A stretch of 64,000 bases of DNA from an uncultured Methylococcales bacterium (GCA_913019935.1 CAJVZC010000001.1:1-64000); one strand, 5' to 3'. Numbered from the stretch's first letter, positions 55,216 through 64,000 are shown. The notes: generated by a model from the letters alone, not told the origin. Numbers and translations are program-made.

Positions 55216-56193
55216 ATGAATCATGCCTACCAATTGACCAACCTTAAATTCAATTATGACCTAAAAGAAACACTACATATTAAATCGCTGTCAATAAAAT
55301 CGAACCAAATTACTGCACTCTTTGGTGCTAATGGTTCGGGTAAAAGCACCCTACTCAACATTCTTGCTTTTGTCATACCCCCCCGTGAGGGACAACTTGA
55401 CTTTTTAGGCCTCCCTACCTTTCCTAAGCAAGCACCCACTTATCGAAAACAAATTGCTTTTTTAACGCAACGCCCCTACTTACTACAGGGTACGGTCAAA
55501 CAAAACATCTCAACAGCATTAAAAATTCGTTGTATTCCAACATCACTACACGCTGAACGTATTGCAACGAGCTTAGATTATCTAGGCATTACAAATCTTG
55601 CTCATCGCACCGTCGATGAATTATCCGATGGCGAAAAACAAAAATCTGCACTGGCCCGTGCACTAGCCTTGACGCCCGACGTTCTCATCTTAGACGAACC
55701 TTTTAGCTATTTAGACCAAGCCAGTAAAAATAATCTTGAAAGTTTTGTAAAGGACTACCAAAAAACGCTAATTTTCAGCACCCACAATCACCTCCAGGGC
55801 TCTGCCCTTAGCGATGAAGTTATTACACTAGCCGCTGGAAAACCGGTTCCCAACGCGATGATTAATATATTTGCAGGGCAACTTTCCAATAACTATTTTA
55901 AAACAACACAACTCACGCTAATCCCGCCAGACCAAACAACAACGGGCACACACATTTCAATAGACCCCTCGCAAATAGTCCTATCCAGATTAGCGCTTTC
56001 CTCCAGCATGAGGAATCATTTTCAAGGAAAAATTACTGCGATTATCGAGGACTTAAATAATGTGCGCGTCACCATTAAGGCCGGTGAAATATTTCATGCC
56101 ATGATAACGCATCAAGCCTCAGATGATTTAAAACTCAACATTGGCGATGAGGTTTGGCTGAATTTTAAATCCAATGCCGTTACTGTTTTTTAA
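55216..56193 (+). CDS. tupC: ABC transporter ATPase of tungstate type, with C-terminal TOBE-like domain
   Basis: A 325-residue ATPase: Walker A GANGSGKST (about 35-43), Q-loop LTQRPYL, signature LSDGEKQKSALARALA, Walker B VLILDEPF and a histidine switch FSTHN. The C-terminal extension (about 250-325) looks like a TOBE oxyanion-sensing domain. The pairing with tupA indicates tungstate import, but no permease gene is in the cluster. The next gene, 74 bp downstream, is a TRAP transporter subunit. The ATP-binding part is certain; the substrate is inferred from context. Confidence 0.85.
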   Translation: MNHAYQLTNLKFNYDLKETLHIKSLSIKSNQITALFGANGSGKSTLLNILAFVIPPREGQLDFLGLPTFPKQAPTYRKQIAFLTQRPYLLQGTVKQNISTALKIRCIPTSLHAERIATSLDYLGITNLAHRTVDELSDGEKQKSALARALALTPDVLILDEPFSYLDQASKNNLESFVKDYQKTLIFSTHNHLQGSALSDEVITLAAGKPVPNAMINIFAGQLSNNYFKTTQLTLIPPDQTTTGTHISIDPSQIVLSRLALSSSMRNHFQGKITAIIEDLNNVRVTIKAGEIFHAMITHQASDDLKLNIGDEVWLNFKSNAVTVF

Positions 56194-56267
56194 AAAGTGT
56201 TCTGTTTAAAATACTTTAACGCCTTGTTTTCAGTTAAAATTAGTCGTTTTTTACTCGTCTAATTATC

Positions 56268-56804
56268 ATGAGCTCGTTAGTTACTTTCGGTCAATGCACC
56301 ATAAAAATCATTGACACATTAAATGAACAAATTGGTCGAGGTACGTCATGGCTTACGCTTGCCATTGTTATGGTATCGGTTATCGTTGTTATACTTCGGT
56401 ACTGCTTTAATATTGGCTCCATTGCCACACAAGAATCTATCTCTTACATGCACGCCCTAATTTTTATGCTAGGAGCGGCCTATACACTCAAACATAATGC
56501 CCACGTTCGAGTAGACATCTTTTATCACCGCTTTAACGAAAAAACACAAGGCTGGGTTGATCTTCTCGGCACCCTTTTTTTGTTAATCCCCGTTTGTCTT
56601 TTTATTATCATTAGCAGCTGGGAATATGTTGCTGATTCTTGGGCGATTCAAGAATCATCGCGGAACTCAGGGGGGTTACCCGCCGTTTATCTCCTTAAAA
56701 GCACTATCATTATTATGGCTGCTCTACTGCTCCTACAAGCAATTTCACTAGCCATTAAAAGCCTTTTTTCTGCCATTGGCATTCCCCTAAACACCGCGTC
56801 ATAA
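56268..56804 (+). CDS. dctQ: TRAP transporter small permease subunit (DctQ type)
   Basis: A 178-residue protein with four hydrophobic segments, NVHVRVDIFYHR-like HNAHVRVDIFYHR after the second, and the family's Ser-Trp-Glu region. TRAP permeases use a sodium gradient for uptake of organic acids. It resembles the mannitol/chloroaromatic (TakQ/FcbT2-like) branch. It is followed 3 bp later by the large subunit. No DctP binding protein gene is adjacent. Confidence 0.88.
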   Translation: MSSLVTFGQCTIKIIDTLNEQIGRGTSWLTLAIVMVSVIVVILRYCFNIGSIATQESISYMHALIFMLGAAYTLKHNAHVRVDIFYHRFNEKTQGWVDLLGTLFLLIPVCLFIIISSWEYVADSWAIQESSRNSGGLPAVYLLKSTIIIMAALLLLQAISLAIKSLFSAIGIPLNTAS

Positions 56805-56807
56805 CCC

Positions 56808-58187
56808 ATGGAAGAATACTTAGCTTTTTGGATGTTTCTTACCGTCTTTATCGTTCTACTTTCAGGCTTCCCTGTTGCTTTTGCTTTAAGTGGAACAGCT
56901 CTCGGCTTTGCCACTGTAGGCATTCAACTCGACCTCTTTGACACGGCCTTTTTGCATGCCCTACCCAATCGTTTATTCGGCATACTCAATAATGAAACAT
57001 TAATTGCCGTACCCCTCTTTGTCTTTATGGGTGTCATGCTAGAGCGCGCTCAATTGGCTGAAGATCTGCTGGAAAGTATGGCTGATTTATTCGGTTCCAC
57101 ACGCGGCGGTCTCGGTATTGCTGTGACTCTCGTTGGCATGTTAATGGCTGCAAGCACTGGTATTGTTGGCGCGACAGTTGTCACAATGGGTCTCTTATCA
57201 CTGCCCACCATGTTACGCAATCAATATGACCCGGCTATTTCTTGCGGAACTATTTGTGCCTCAGGAACCTTGGGTCAAATCATTCCGCCTTCAATTGTAT
57301 TGGTGTTACTGGGTGATGTTATCTCAACCGCTTACCAACAGGCCCAACTTGATATGGGAATCTTTGCACCGGAGACCGTCTCAGTCGGCGACTTGTTTGC
57401 AGGTGCGCTAATACCGGGATTAGGGCTGGTCTTTTTTTATCTACTCTACATCATCCTAACTGCCCACTTCAAACCTGAATCTATGCCTACCCGCATAGAC
57501 AAGAACACCCCCCGTGAAACCAATTACCAGCAATTATTTGCAGGACTCCTGCCCCCTCTGCTGCTCATGTTTGCCGTTTTAGGCTCTATTATTAGCGGTA
57601 TTGCAACACCCACTGAAGCGGCCTCTGTCGGGGCAAGCGGTGCACTGTTATTATCTTTCTTACGCAAAAAATTATCGCTCCCAACGCTACGTTCTGTGAT
57701 GCAAAGCACCACAAAGATCACCAGCATGGTCTTTATGATCCTCATCGGAGCCGCTTTATTTTCACTGGTCTTTCGAGGCTTTAATGGTGATGAAATAATC
57801 ATTGAATTATTATCTGACTTACCTGGGGGTAAAATAAGCGCTATATTTTTAGTCATGCTCGTCATGTTTGCACTGGGTTTTGTACTGGATTTTATCGAAA
57901 TTACTTTTGTGATTGTACCCATCATCGGCCCTATTCTCTTAAGTATGGGCATTGATCCTATTTGGCTAGGAATCATGATTGCTATTAACCTACAAACCTC
58001 ATTCCTAACCCCTCCCTTTGGTTTTGCGCTTTTTTACCTCCGCGGTGTTGCGCCAGCTGAAATCACAACAATGCAAATTTATCGTGGCGTAATGCCCTTT
58101 ATTCTGATTCAATTATCTATGTTAGCGTTATTAGCCTATTGGCCCTCGTTAGCCACTTGGCTACCTGAATTTATTTATAAAAATTAA
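56808..58187 (+). CDS. dctM: TRAP transporter large permease subunit (DctM type)
   Basis: A 459-residue polytopic protein with about twelve hydrophobic segments; it forms the sodium-coupled transport path. Seen: FPVAFALSGTALGFA, PLFVFMGVMLERA, ASTGIVGATVVTMG and TLGQIIPPSIVLVLLGD, with SFLTPPFGFALFYLRG near the C terminus. It pairs with dctQ. Its stop is only 4 bp before the lptM start, so it may be transcribed with lptM-lysA. Substrate unknown without the binding protein. Confidence 0.93.
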   Translation: MEEYLAFWMFLTVFIVLLSGFPVAFALSGTALGFATVGIQLDLFDTAFLHALPNRLFGILNNETLIAVPLFVFMGVMLERAQLAEDLLESMADLFGSTRGGLGIAVTLVGMLMAASTGIVGATVVTMGLLSLPTMLRNQYDPAISCGTICASGTLGQIIPPSIVLVLLGDVISTAYQQAQLDMGIFAPETVSVGDLFAGALIPGLGLVFFYLLYIILTAHFKPESMPTRIDKNTPRETNYQQLFAGLLPPLLLMFAVLGSIISGIATPTEAASVGASGALLLSFLRKKLSLPTLRSVMQSTTKITSMVFMILIGAALFSLVFRGFNGDEIIIELLSDLPGGKISAIFLVMLVMFALGFVLDFIEITFVIVPIIGPILLSMGIDPIWLGIMIAINLQTSFLTPPFGFALFYLRGVAPAEITTMQIYRGVMPFILIQLSMLALLAYWPSLATWLPEFIYKN

Positions 58188-58191
58188 ACTT

Positions 58192-58305
58192 ATGTTTACC
58201 CAAAAAATTATTTGCTTATTATGTGCAGCACTTTTACTCTCGGCCTGTGGACAAATGGGACCACTATATATCCCTGATAACCTCCCACCAGCTGACACAC
58301 AATAA
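58192..58305 (+). CDS. lptM: Small LPS-assembly lipoprotein LptM (YifL-like)
   Basis: A 37-residue lipoprotein: a hydrophobic signal segment, lipobox LLSAC with Cys19, then GQMGPLYIPDNLPP, the conserved mature sequence of the LptM/YifL family. In E. coli LptM helps LptD folding. Placed directly before lysA (2-bp gap), its usual position in gammaproteobacteria. The ATG lies 4 bp after the dctM stop. Confidence 0.9.
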   Translation: MFTQKIICLLCAALLLSACGQMGPLYIPDNLPPADTQ

Positions 58306-58307
58306 CT

Positions 58308-59555
58308 ATGGATTATTTTAATTATCAGGACGAGCAACTCTTTGCTGAACAGTGTTCAATTAGCGAAATCACCGAACACTATGGCTCACCCTGTTACATC
58401 TATTCACGTGCCACACTGGAACGACACTGGAAGGCCTTTGACCACGCCTTTGGCAATCACCCCCACTTGATTTGCTATGCCATGAAGGCTTCTTCGAATA
58501 TTGCTATTTTAAACTTACTGGCTCGCTTAGGTTCTGGCTTTGATATTGTTTCCATCGGAGAAATGGAGCGCGTTATCGCTGCTGGCGGAGACCCTAAAAA
58601 AATAGTTTTTTCAGGCGTGGGAAAACGTGAAGATGAAATCAGAGCAGCACTGGATGCAGGTATTCACTGCTTCAACATCGAAGTCAGTGAAGAAATCGAT
58701 CGCATCAACACGCTTGCCAAAGAACGGGGATGCATTGCTAACATCTCTATCCGAGTAAATCCTAATGTTGATGCCAAGACACACCCTTACATCTCTACCG
58801 GGTTAAAAGAAAATAAATTTGGTATTGATATCAATGAGGCCTTTACGCACTATCAACACGCGGCTTCATTGACGAATATCAAGATTCTGGGTATTGACTG
58901 TCATATCGGTTCACAACTTACAGAAACGGGTCCTTTCCTTGATGCACTAGACAAGGTTTTATTGCTCGTAGACCGACTCAGCAACCAAAACATAACCGTT
59001 GAGCACCTTGACCTAGGTGGTGGACTAGGTATTTGCTATCAACATGAAACCCCGCCGGATCCTAAAGACTATATTGATGCACTCTTGAAAAAATTAGCGG
59101 GTAGAAACATCAAAATACTCCTTGAGCCTGGACGAGCCATTGCCGGTAATGCGGGCATCTTAGTCACACGAGTTGAGTACCTAAAACCCACTGAAGCCAA
59201 AAACTTCGCCATTGTTGATGCCGCCATGAACGATTTATTACGCCCAGCCCTCTATAATGCTTGGCAAGCTATTATTCCTGTCAACGCACGCTCAACGGCA
59301 CCCACAAAACAATGGGATATTGTCGGCCCTGTTTGTGAGACTGGTGACTTCCTTGGCAAAGAGCGCTCTCTAGCACTCTCCCCTAATGACTTATTAGCCG
59401 TTCGATCATCGGGTGCTTATGGTTTTTCAATGAGTTCAAACTACAACTCACGACCTCGCCCTCCTGAAATTTTAGTTGATGGAAATCAAGCTCACCTTAT
59501 TCGAAAACGAGAATCAATAGCCAGTTTATGGCAAGGGGAAAGCTTGCTGCCATGA
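58308..59555 (+). CDS. lysA: Diaminopimelate decarboxylase
   Basis: A PLP enzyme that converts meso-diaminopimelate to L-lysine. At 415 residues it has the PLP lysine Lys60 in CYAMKASSN, IVSIGEMERVI, HIGSQL, HLDLGGGLGI, EPGRAIAGNAG, and the second-subunit cysteine region GPVCETGDFL. Two bp after lptM. Confidence 0.97.
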   Translation: MDYFNYQDEQLFAEQCSISEITEHYGSPCYIYSRATLERHWKAFDHAFGNHPHLICYAMKASSNIAILNLLARLGSGFDIVSIGEMERVIAAGGDPKKIVFSGVGKREDEIRAALDAGIHCFNIEVSEEIDRINTLAKERGCIANISIRVNPNVDAKTHPYISTGLKENKFGIDINEAFTHYQHAASLTNIKILGIDCHIGSQLTETGPFLDALDKVLLLVDRLSNQNITVEHLDLGGGLGICYQHETPPDPKDYIDALLKKLAGRNIKILLEPGRAIAGNAGILVTRVEYLKPTEAKNFAIVDAAMNDLLRPALYNAWQAIIPVNARSTAPTKQWDIVGPVCETGDFLGKERSLALSPNDLLAVRSSGAYGFSMSSNYNSRPRPPEILVDGNQAHLIRKRESIASLWQGESLLP

Positions 59556-59610
59556 ATGTAAGGGTTAAAATAAATCGCAAACACAGTTTATCCCCGAGTC
59601 TTTTAGCATT

Positions 59611-60450
59611 ATGACGCCAATAGCTTTCACAAAAATGCACGGCCTCGGCAATGACTTTGTGGTTATTGATGCTATCAATCAAACGATAAACCTTAGTGCT
59701 GCACAAATACGTTTTATCGCCAACCGGAATTTTGGTATTGGCTGTGATCAATTACTCTTGGTTGAAGCCAGTTCTCCTGACTCATCGGCTGACTTTAAAT
59801 ACCGTATTTTTAACGCTGATGGCAGTGAAGTTTCTCAATGCGGTAACGGTGCACGCTGTTTTGCTCGTTTTGTTCGCGACCAAAAATTATCCTTAAAAAA
59901 CAATATCCTTGTCGACACAGGGGCAGGTCAATTATTACTCAGTTTCACCCAGAATGACTTAATTACTGTGAACATGGGACTACCTAAACACAATCCAGAA
60001 CAAATACCTCTCATCACTTCATCACCGGCATCGCCCCTATATAACATCACCATTGACACGACGGTATGGTCTTTTTCCGCCGTATCTGTGGGGAATCCTC
60101 ACGCGGTTATCATCGTTAACGATATTGAGAGCGCTCCTGTCGACACGCTTGGAAAAGTGCTTGAAAACCATCCTATTTTTCCTGAGCGTGCCAATATTGG
60201 ATTTATGCAAATCATCACCCCCAGCCGCATTAAACTCCGTGTTTATGAACGTGGCTCCGGTGAAACATTAGCCTGTGGCAGTGGAGCATGCGCCGCTGTG
60301 ATTTGCGGTGTTGAAAGAGATATGTTAGAAAAAGAAGTACGCGTTGAATTACCGGGCGGAAAGCTAACTATTCAGTGGCAAGGACGTAACACACCCGTTT
60401 TTATGACCGGTTCGGCGACCCCTGTTTTTAACGGAACGATTACACTGTAA
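59611..60450 (+). CDS. dapF: Diaminopimelate epimerase
   Basis: Converts LL- to meso-diaminopimelate for lysine and peptidoglycan. At 279 residues it has FTKMHGLGNDFVV, the first catalytic cysteine Cys77 in QCGNGARCF and the second Cys222 in LACGSGACAA, with GNPHAVIIV between. It lies 55 bp after lysA in the conserved lysA-dapF-DUF484-xerC order. Confidence 0.98.
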   Translation: MTPIAFTKMHGLGNDFVVIDAINQTINLSAAQIRFIANRNFGIGCDQLLLVEASSPDSSADFKYRIFNADGSEVSQCGNGARCFARFVRDQKLSLKNNILVDTGAGQLLLSFTQNDLITVNMGLPKHNPEQIPLITSSPASPLYNITIDTTVWSFSAVSVGNPHAVIIVNDIESAPVDTLGKVLENHPIFPERANIGFMQIITPSRIKLRVYERGSGETLACGSGACAAVICGVERDMLEKEVRVELPGGKLTIQWQGRNTPVFMTGSATPVFNGTITL

Positions 60451-60465
60451 TACGGAAACTACATC

Positions 60466-61164
60466 ATGGCACTCAAAATAACCGAGACTGACGTCAAAAC
60501 CTACCTCGAAAAAAACCCTAGCTTTTTTCATAATAATCTCGAGTTATTAGAAACCCTTTCCATCCCTCACCTCAGTGGCCCGGCTGTGTCCTTAGTCGCT
60601 AAACAACTTGAAATTTTCAGAGCTAAACACCAACACGTCGAAGGACAATTTATAGAATTAATTGATATCGCTAAAGAAAATGATCTCACCGCACAACGCA
60701 TGCATGAGTTGACTCTAGCAACCCTTGACTCTCACACAATTGACACCCTGGTCAATAACTTAAATGAAGTCTTCAACAATTGTTTTTTAAGCGATTTTTT
60801 TACCGTTAAAATTTTTGATGAACAAAAACACAGCGCCCCAAACTCAGCAAAAATTTTCATTGATAAAGACAGCAAAGAAGCCCTCGCCTTCAAAGAGGTT
60901 CTTGCCTTAAATCAACCCAAATGTGGCAAACCACCCATCAATCAAACACGAATACTGTTTGCAGAGAATGCCTTACAAATTAGATCCTGCGCCCTAATAC
61001 CGATGAACTTTACTGGGTTAGAAGGCATTATTGCCATAGGAAGCCGTGAAAAAGAACGCTATCACGCGGATATGGGCCACCTTTTCCTAACTCAAATCAG
61101 TGAAATTATCGCCACGCGACTGATTACCTGTCTAAACCCAACAGATAATGTTCCTACCACCTAA
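60466..61164 (+). CDS. DUF484 family protein
   Basis: A 232-residue protein of the DUF484/GAF-like family. It opens with VKTYLEKNPSFFHNNLELLE and SGPAVSLVAKQLEIFR, the characteristic N-terminal helices, followed by a GAF-like domain. Function is unknown, but the gene is almost always between dapF and xerC in gammaproteobacteria, as here. Confidence 0.93.
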   Translation: MALKITETDVKTYLEKNPSFFHNNLELLETLSIPHLSGPAVSLVAKQLEIFRAKHQHVEGQFIELIDIAKENDLTAQRMHELTLATLDSHTIDTLVNNLNEVFNNCFLSDFFTVKIFDEQKHSAPNSAKIFIDKDSKEALAFKEVLALNQPKCGKPPINQTRILFAENALQIRSCALIPMNFTGLEGIIAIGSREKERYHADMGHLFLTQISEIIATRLITCLNPTDNVPTT

Positions 61165-61200
61165 AATAGCCCGCACCACGAAAACAATACGGTTAAACTC

Positions 61201-62100
61201 ATGAGTCCTGAAGCCCTTATCTTACTCACTCACTTTTTTGACTATCTCCGCTATGAAAAACGAGCCTCCAAAAACACGTTAACGCACTACCGCCGAGACC
61301 TTAAACAACTCACGCTTTTTTGCGAGCAAAAATCAATTACGCACTGGTCGACACTACAATACCTTGATATCAGAAATCATATTGCTGGCCGCCACCGCCT
61401 AGGACTCAGCGGAAAAAGTTTACAGAGAGAATTATCGGCCATCCGAAGTTTCTTTAATTACCTCATTAAAAACGAGCACTTACAGGACAATCCCGCTCGC
61501 TATCTGCGCGCACCAAAGACCAACAACGCTCTGCCTAAAACACTTGATGTTGATCAAATTCATGGCTTACTTGAAACACAACCACAATCCATACTAGAAA
61601 CCCGTGACCTTGCTATCTTTGAAGTATTCTATTCCTGTGGCCTTCGGCTAGCAGAACTCACTGAATTAAATCTTGTAGATATCGATTTTTCCGAACAAAT
61701 GGTCACTATTCAGCACGGGAAAGGACATAAAAGTCGCTTAGTACCTATTGGGGCGAAAGCACTCTCCGCGCTAGAAAAGTGGCTGCCTATACGACTCACT
61801 CTCAACGATGATAACAATCCTGCACTCTTTCTTAGCCAACACGGAAAACGCCTGAGCAACCGTAGCGTACAAAGTCGACTAAGCCAATGGTGTAAAAAAA
61901 ACAATAGCCCTGTCCATATCCACCCCCACATGCTACGCCACTCCTTTGCCAGCCATTTTTTAGAATCCAGTCAAAATCTACGCGCAGTTCAGGAATTACT
62001 GGGGCATAGTAAAATTAGCACAACACAAATATATACCCATCTTGATTTTCAGCATTTAATCGCTGTTTATGACAATACTCACCCGCGTGCTAAAAAGTAG
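61201..62100 (+). CDS. xerC: Tyrosine recombinase XerC
   Basis: Works with XerD at dif to resolve chromosome dimers. At 299 residues it has the N-terminal SAM-like core-binding domain and the full catalytic set: Arg149 (SCGLRLAEL), Lys174 (HGKGHKSR), His243/Arg246 (HPHMLRHSF), His269 (LLGHSKIS) and Tyr278 (QIYTH), close to the E. coli spacing. Follows DUF484 by 36 bp. Confidence 0.96.
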   Translation: MSPEALILLTHFFDYLRYEKRASKNTLTHYRRDLKQLTLFCEQKSITHWSTLQYLDIRNHIAGRHRLGLSGKSLQRELSAIRSFFNYLIKNEHLQDNPARYLRAPKTNNALPKTLDVDQIHGLLETQPQSILETRDLAIFEVFYSCGLRLAELTELNLVDIDFSEQMVTIQHGKGHKSRLVPIGAKALSALEKWLPIRLTLNDDNNPALFLSQHGKRLSNRSVQSRLSQWCKKNNSPVHIHPHMLRHSFASHFLESSQNLRAVQELLGHSKISTTQIYTHLDFQHLIAVYDNTHPRAKK

Positions 62101-62233
62101 GCTTCTCAAGGTTATAACGCCTCCTTTTTTCCTTAAAAAATATCAGTTTCAATAACTTATCTTATCTTTTCTGATAATATAATGATCATAATGATTTCTT
62201 TAACGATCTGATAACACAGGTAAAGCACACACT

Positions 62234-63214
62234 ATGACGTTCCGTACACTTATTGATAATATTAGATACCGTGGAGCTCTCTGGGCAACAGGCTTCTTTT
62301 TTCTAGTCGCCATCATTTTAACCACTATCTTTGCACAATATATCTCACTGGAACCTAACCAATTCAATGTGCAAAAAGAAGCCCTTAAAACAGCCAAAAA
62401 AACGACTACACGAGCACTCCCTACTGGCTATGTTTATAGCAATACACTTTCCGTTCTTGCCGATACCATTTTAGAAAAAAACGGGGGTTACTTAAGTAAT
62501 GACATTGCTCCCCCCAGTGTATTTCTGGACAATATGCCCAGCTGGGAATTTGGCGCCTTAGTGATGATTCGTGATGGCGCAACAGCACTTAGAAATCAAT
62601 TCGCCCGCTCACAATCTCAATCTAATGAAGATTCCGATTTAGCAAAAGCAGAACCGTCATTTTACTATCAACACAATTCTTGGGCACTCCCTTCAACAGA
62701 AGGCGAATATAGCAAAGGCGCGAAAGCCCTCAAAGGTTATATGGGTCGTCTGCTCAACAATCGCGCTCAATTTTATTCGCGCGCTGACAATCTAAGGCAA
62801 TATTTTGAAGTTGTTGAAAAGCGTTTAGGCGGCCTCTCTGCCCGTTTAATTGCCAGTACCGGCCGACTCCAATCGGATGGCATCAACCAACGTTATGCGG
62901 CTATGAAACAAACACCATGGATAAAAATTGATGATGTTTTCTGGGAAGCGCGCGGAGCCACCTGGGCACTTGTCCATCTCCTTAAAGCCGTCGAACACGA
63001 TTTCGGTGACGTTCTAGCCAATAAAAATGCATCTGAAACGATGAAGCGTGTGATTCACGAATTAGAAAAAGCGATTACCCCGATCTGGAGCCCTATGATT
63101 CTGAATGGTGATGGTTTCGGTATTTTATCCAATTACTCGCTAACCATGGCGACTTATATTACGCGAGCTAATGCCGCAACCTTGGATTTACGCGACATTA
63201 TGATGCGCGGATAA
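62234..63214 (+). CDS. DUF2333 family membrane-anchored protein
   Basis: A 326-residue protein with one N-terminal membrane helix (about 18-36) and a long helical periplasmic region. The mature part has GYVYSNTLSVLADTILEKNGG, APPSVFLDNMPSWEFGALVMIR and a conserved-looking central region. The family is widespread in gammaproteobacteria and has no assigned role. It stands 133 bp after xerC, with a TATAAT at 62178-62183 that could be its promoter. Confidence 0.82.
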   Translation: MTFRTLIDNIRYRGALWATGFFFLVAIILTTIFAQYISLEPNQFNVQKEALKTAKKTTTRALPTGYVYSNTLSVLADTILEKNGGYLSNDIAPPSVFLDNMPSWEFGALVMIRDGATALRNQFARSQSQSNEDSDLAKAEPSFYYQHNSWALPSTEGEYSKGAKALKGYMGRLLNNRAQFYSRADNLRQYFEVVEKRLGGLSARLIASTGRLQSDGINQRYAAMKQTPWIKIDDVFWEARGATWALVHLLKAVEHDFGDVLANKNASETMKRVIHELEKAITPIWSPMILNGDGFGILSNYSLTMATYITRANAATLDLRDIMMRG

Positions 63215-63264
63215 AATTACCGTTTTGGATTTTCGCTACTTATTACTTTTAAGGGAACGTACAC

Positions 63265-63573
63265 ATGAAAGAGGATTTTAATCAAAACCTCCAAAAAATA
63301 AGCACTTGGAAACGTATTTTCTTTATGGCTATCTTTGCTGTCATTGTCGGTTTGGTTCAAATAGTATTGCAACTCATTATCCTTCTTCAAATCGCATCAA
63401 TGCTATTCACTGGCAACCCGAATACTAACATTCTGGGTTTTGGTAAAAAATTATCAATCTACCTCTACGATATCGTATTATTTTTAACCTTCAACAGCGA
63501 ACGACTACCCTTTCCTTTTTCGGAGTGGTCTTTGACGGAGATCTTAGAAAACAAATCTAATACCCACCGCTAA
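63265..63573 (+). CDS. DUF4389 family membrane protein
   Basis: A 102-residue protein with a central hydrophobic segment (about 17-48) and the family patterns WKRIFFMAIFAVIVGLVQIV and YLYDIVLFLTFNSERLPFPF. Function unknown. It follows the DUF2333 gene by 50 bp and has AAGGGA about 9 nt before the ATG. Confidence 0.85.
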   Translation: MKEDFNQNLQKISTWKRIFFMAIFAVIVGLVQIVLQLIILLQIASMLFTGNPNTNILGFGKKLSIYLYDIVLFLTFNSERLPFPFSEWSLTEILENKSNTHR

Positions 63574-63614
63574 GACTGAAAAGTCTTTGACCGCCCCTTT
63601 TTCGCCGTTACCTA

Positions 63615-64000
63615 ATGGATGCACAAATAAATCCAAGAAAAATCATTCATATCGATATGGATGCTTTTTTTGCTGCCGTCGAACAACGTGACTTTCCACA
63701 ATACCGAAACAAACCGCTCATTGTCGGTGGTTTGCCTAATAGCCGAGGTGTCGTTGCCACATGTAGTTATGAAGCCCGTGCTTTTGGCATTCATTCTGTT
63801 ATGCCATCATCTACAGCCTTACGTTTATGTCCCCATGCTATATTTGTAAAACCGAGGTTCGACGCCTACCGAGACGTCTCGGAACAAATTCGAGCCATAT
63901 TTAAAGAATATACTGAACTCGTTGAACCGGTCTCATTAGATGAGGCCTATCTTGACGTGACCACGACTGATCATTTTAATCATTCTGCAACACGCATCGC
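63615..64000 (+). CDS. dinB: DNA polymerase IV (DinB), 3' truncated by window edge
   Basis: An error-prone Y-family polymerase for lesion bypass. The visible 128 or so residues include the catalytic start [13 protein letters not shown] (Asp14), [15 protein letters not shown], and the second catalytic block [10 protein letters not shown]. The frame is open at the right edge; a full protein is about 350 residues. The start ATG at 63615 fits the family start. Confidence 0.95.
   Translation, partial: MDAQINPRKIIHIDMDAFFAAVEQRDFPQYRNKPLIVGGLPNSRGVVATCSYEARAFGIHSVMPSSTALRLCPHAIFVKPRFDAYRDVSEQIRAIFKEYTELVEPVSLDEAYLDVTTTDHFNHSATRI

Noticed and set aside
55216..56193. Pairing the tungstate-type ATPase with the FetB-like permease as one transporter
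   Set aside because: They are 3 kb apart, belong to different ABC families, and the ATPase carries a TOBE-like oxyanion domain next to tupA.
1..64000. tRNA, rRNA, prophage or insertion sequence
   Set aside because: I looked through the intergenic stretches for cloverleaf and inverted-repeat signs and for transposase or integrase genes other than xerC, and found none; a covariance-model scan would be needed to exclude small RNAs.

Overview
The window reads as a contiguous piece of a gammaproteobacterial chromosome. Several blocks keep the gene order familiar from Pseudomonas and relatives: rpoE-rseC-degP-lepA-lepB-rnc-era-recO-pdxJ, aroQ-accB-accC-prmA, dusB-fis-purH-purD, lptM-lysA-dapF-DUF484-xerC, and phoB-phoR. 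The DNA is AT-leaning (by eye roughly low-to-mid 40s % GC, not computed). The mix of formate dehydrogenase accessory genes, a Na+-pumping oxaloacetate decarboxylase, a DUF1538 pair and a TRAP transporter suggests a marine or halotolerant gammaproteobacterium of the Methylophaga/Cycloclasticus/Thiomicrospira kind. That placement is inference; the sequence has no rRNA to settle it. I see no prophage, insertion sequence, CRISPR array, tRNA or rRNA.

Layout. 1-4.9 kb: the 3' part of pyrF, a methionine-rich TonB-dependent receptor of the copper-receptor type preceded by a 10-bp tandem repeat, a TauE/UreH-like membrane protein with an MHCxGMCG motif, and a sigma-54 activator without a sensory domain. 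4.9-13.7 kb: a long leftward operon from rpoE to pdxJ, in which rseA and rseB are missing between rpoE and rseC. 13.9-18 kb: nadB, a Nudix hydrolase, and mobA-fdhD. 18-22 kb: two small lipoproteins, uvrD, a DUF2892 protein and fxsA. 22-25.7 kb: cutA-dsbD-tlpA and prmA. 25.7-32.4 kb: fatty-acid (accBC), aroQ, dusB-fis and purine (purHD) genes. 32.4-37.7 kb: an M18 aminopeptidase, msrB, and the oadGAB sodium pump. 37.8-41.2 kb: a DUF1439 protein, a TauE permease, and phoR/phoB.

41.6-43.9 kb holds the most unusual module: two tandem DUF1538 membrane proteins followed by a PII-like protein with no classical T-loop and a two-CBS-domain protein. The genes are tightly packed, with stop/start overlaps between the first two and the last two. 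I read it as an ion transporter or antiporter under small-molecule (probably nucleotide) control. 43.9-53.3 kb is a looser accessory stretch: an OB-like/TM2 fusion, an orphan PAS histidine kinase, a YheS-type ABC-F protein, an IsdG-like haem oxygenase candidate, NDH-2, a lone FetB-like permease, and an unknown signal-anchored protein with a TTG start. 53.3-58.2 kb: a fructosamine-kinase-like gene, divergent tupA and tupC without tupB, and TRAP dctQM without dctP. 58.2-64 kb: lptM, lysine/diaminopimelate genes, xerC, DUF2333 and DUF4389 proteins, and the first third of dinB, cut by the window edge.

How the genes fit together. The core operons cover envelope stress, protein export, ribosome/RNA maturation, fatty-acid, purine and cell-wall precursor synthesis. 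The accessory genes point to metal handling (copper-type receptor, CutA, tungstate binding protein, haem/iron) and sodium bioenergetics (OadGAB, and possibly DUF1538). Molybdenum or tungsten enzymes are also implied (MobA, FdhD, Tup). Three transport systems are locally incomplete (Tup, TRAP, Fet), so their partners must lie elsewhere or the systems are degraded.
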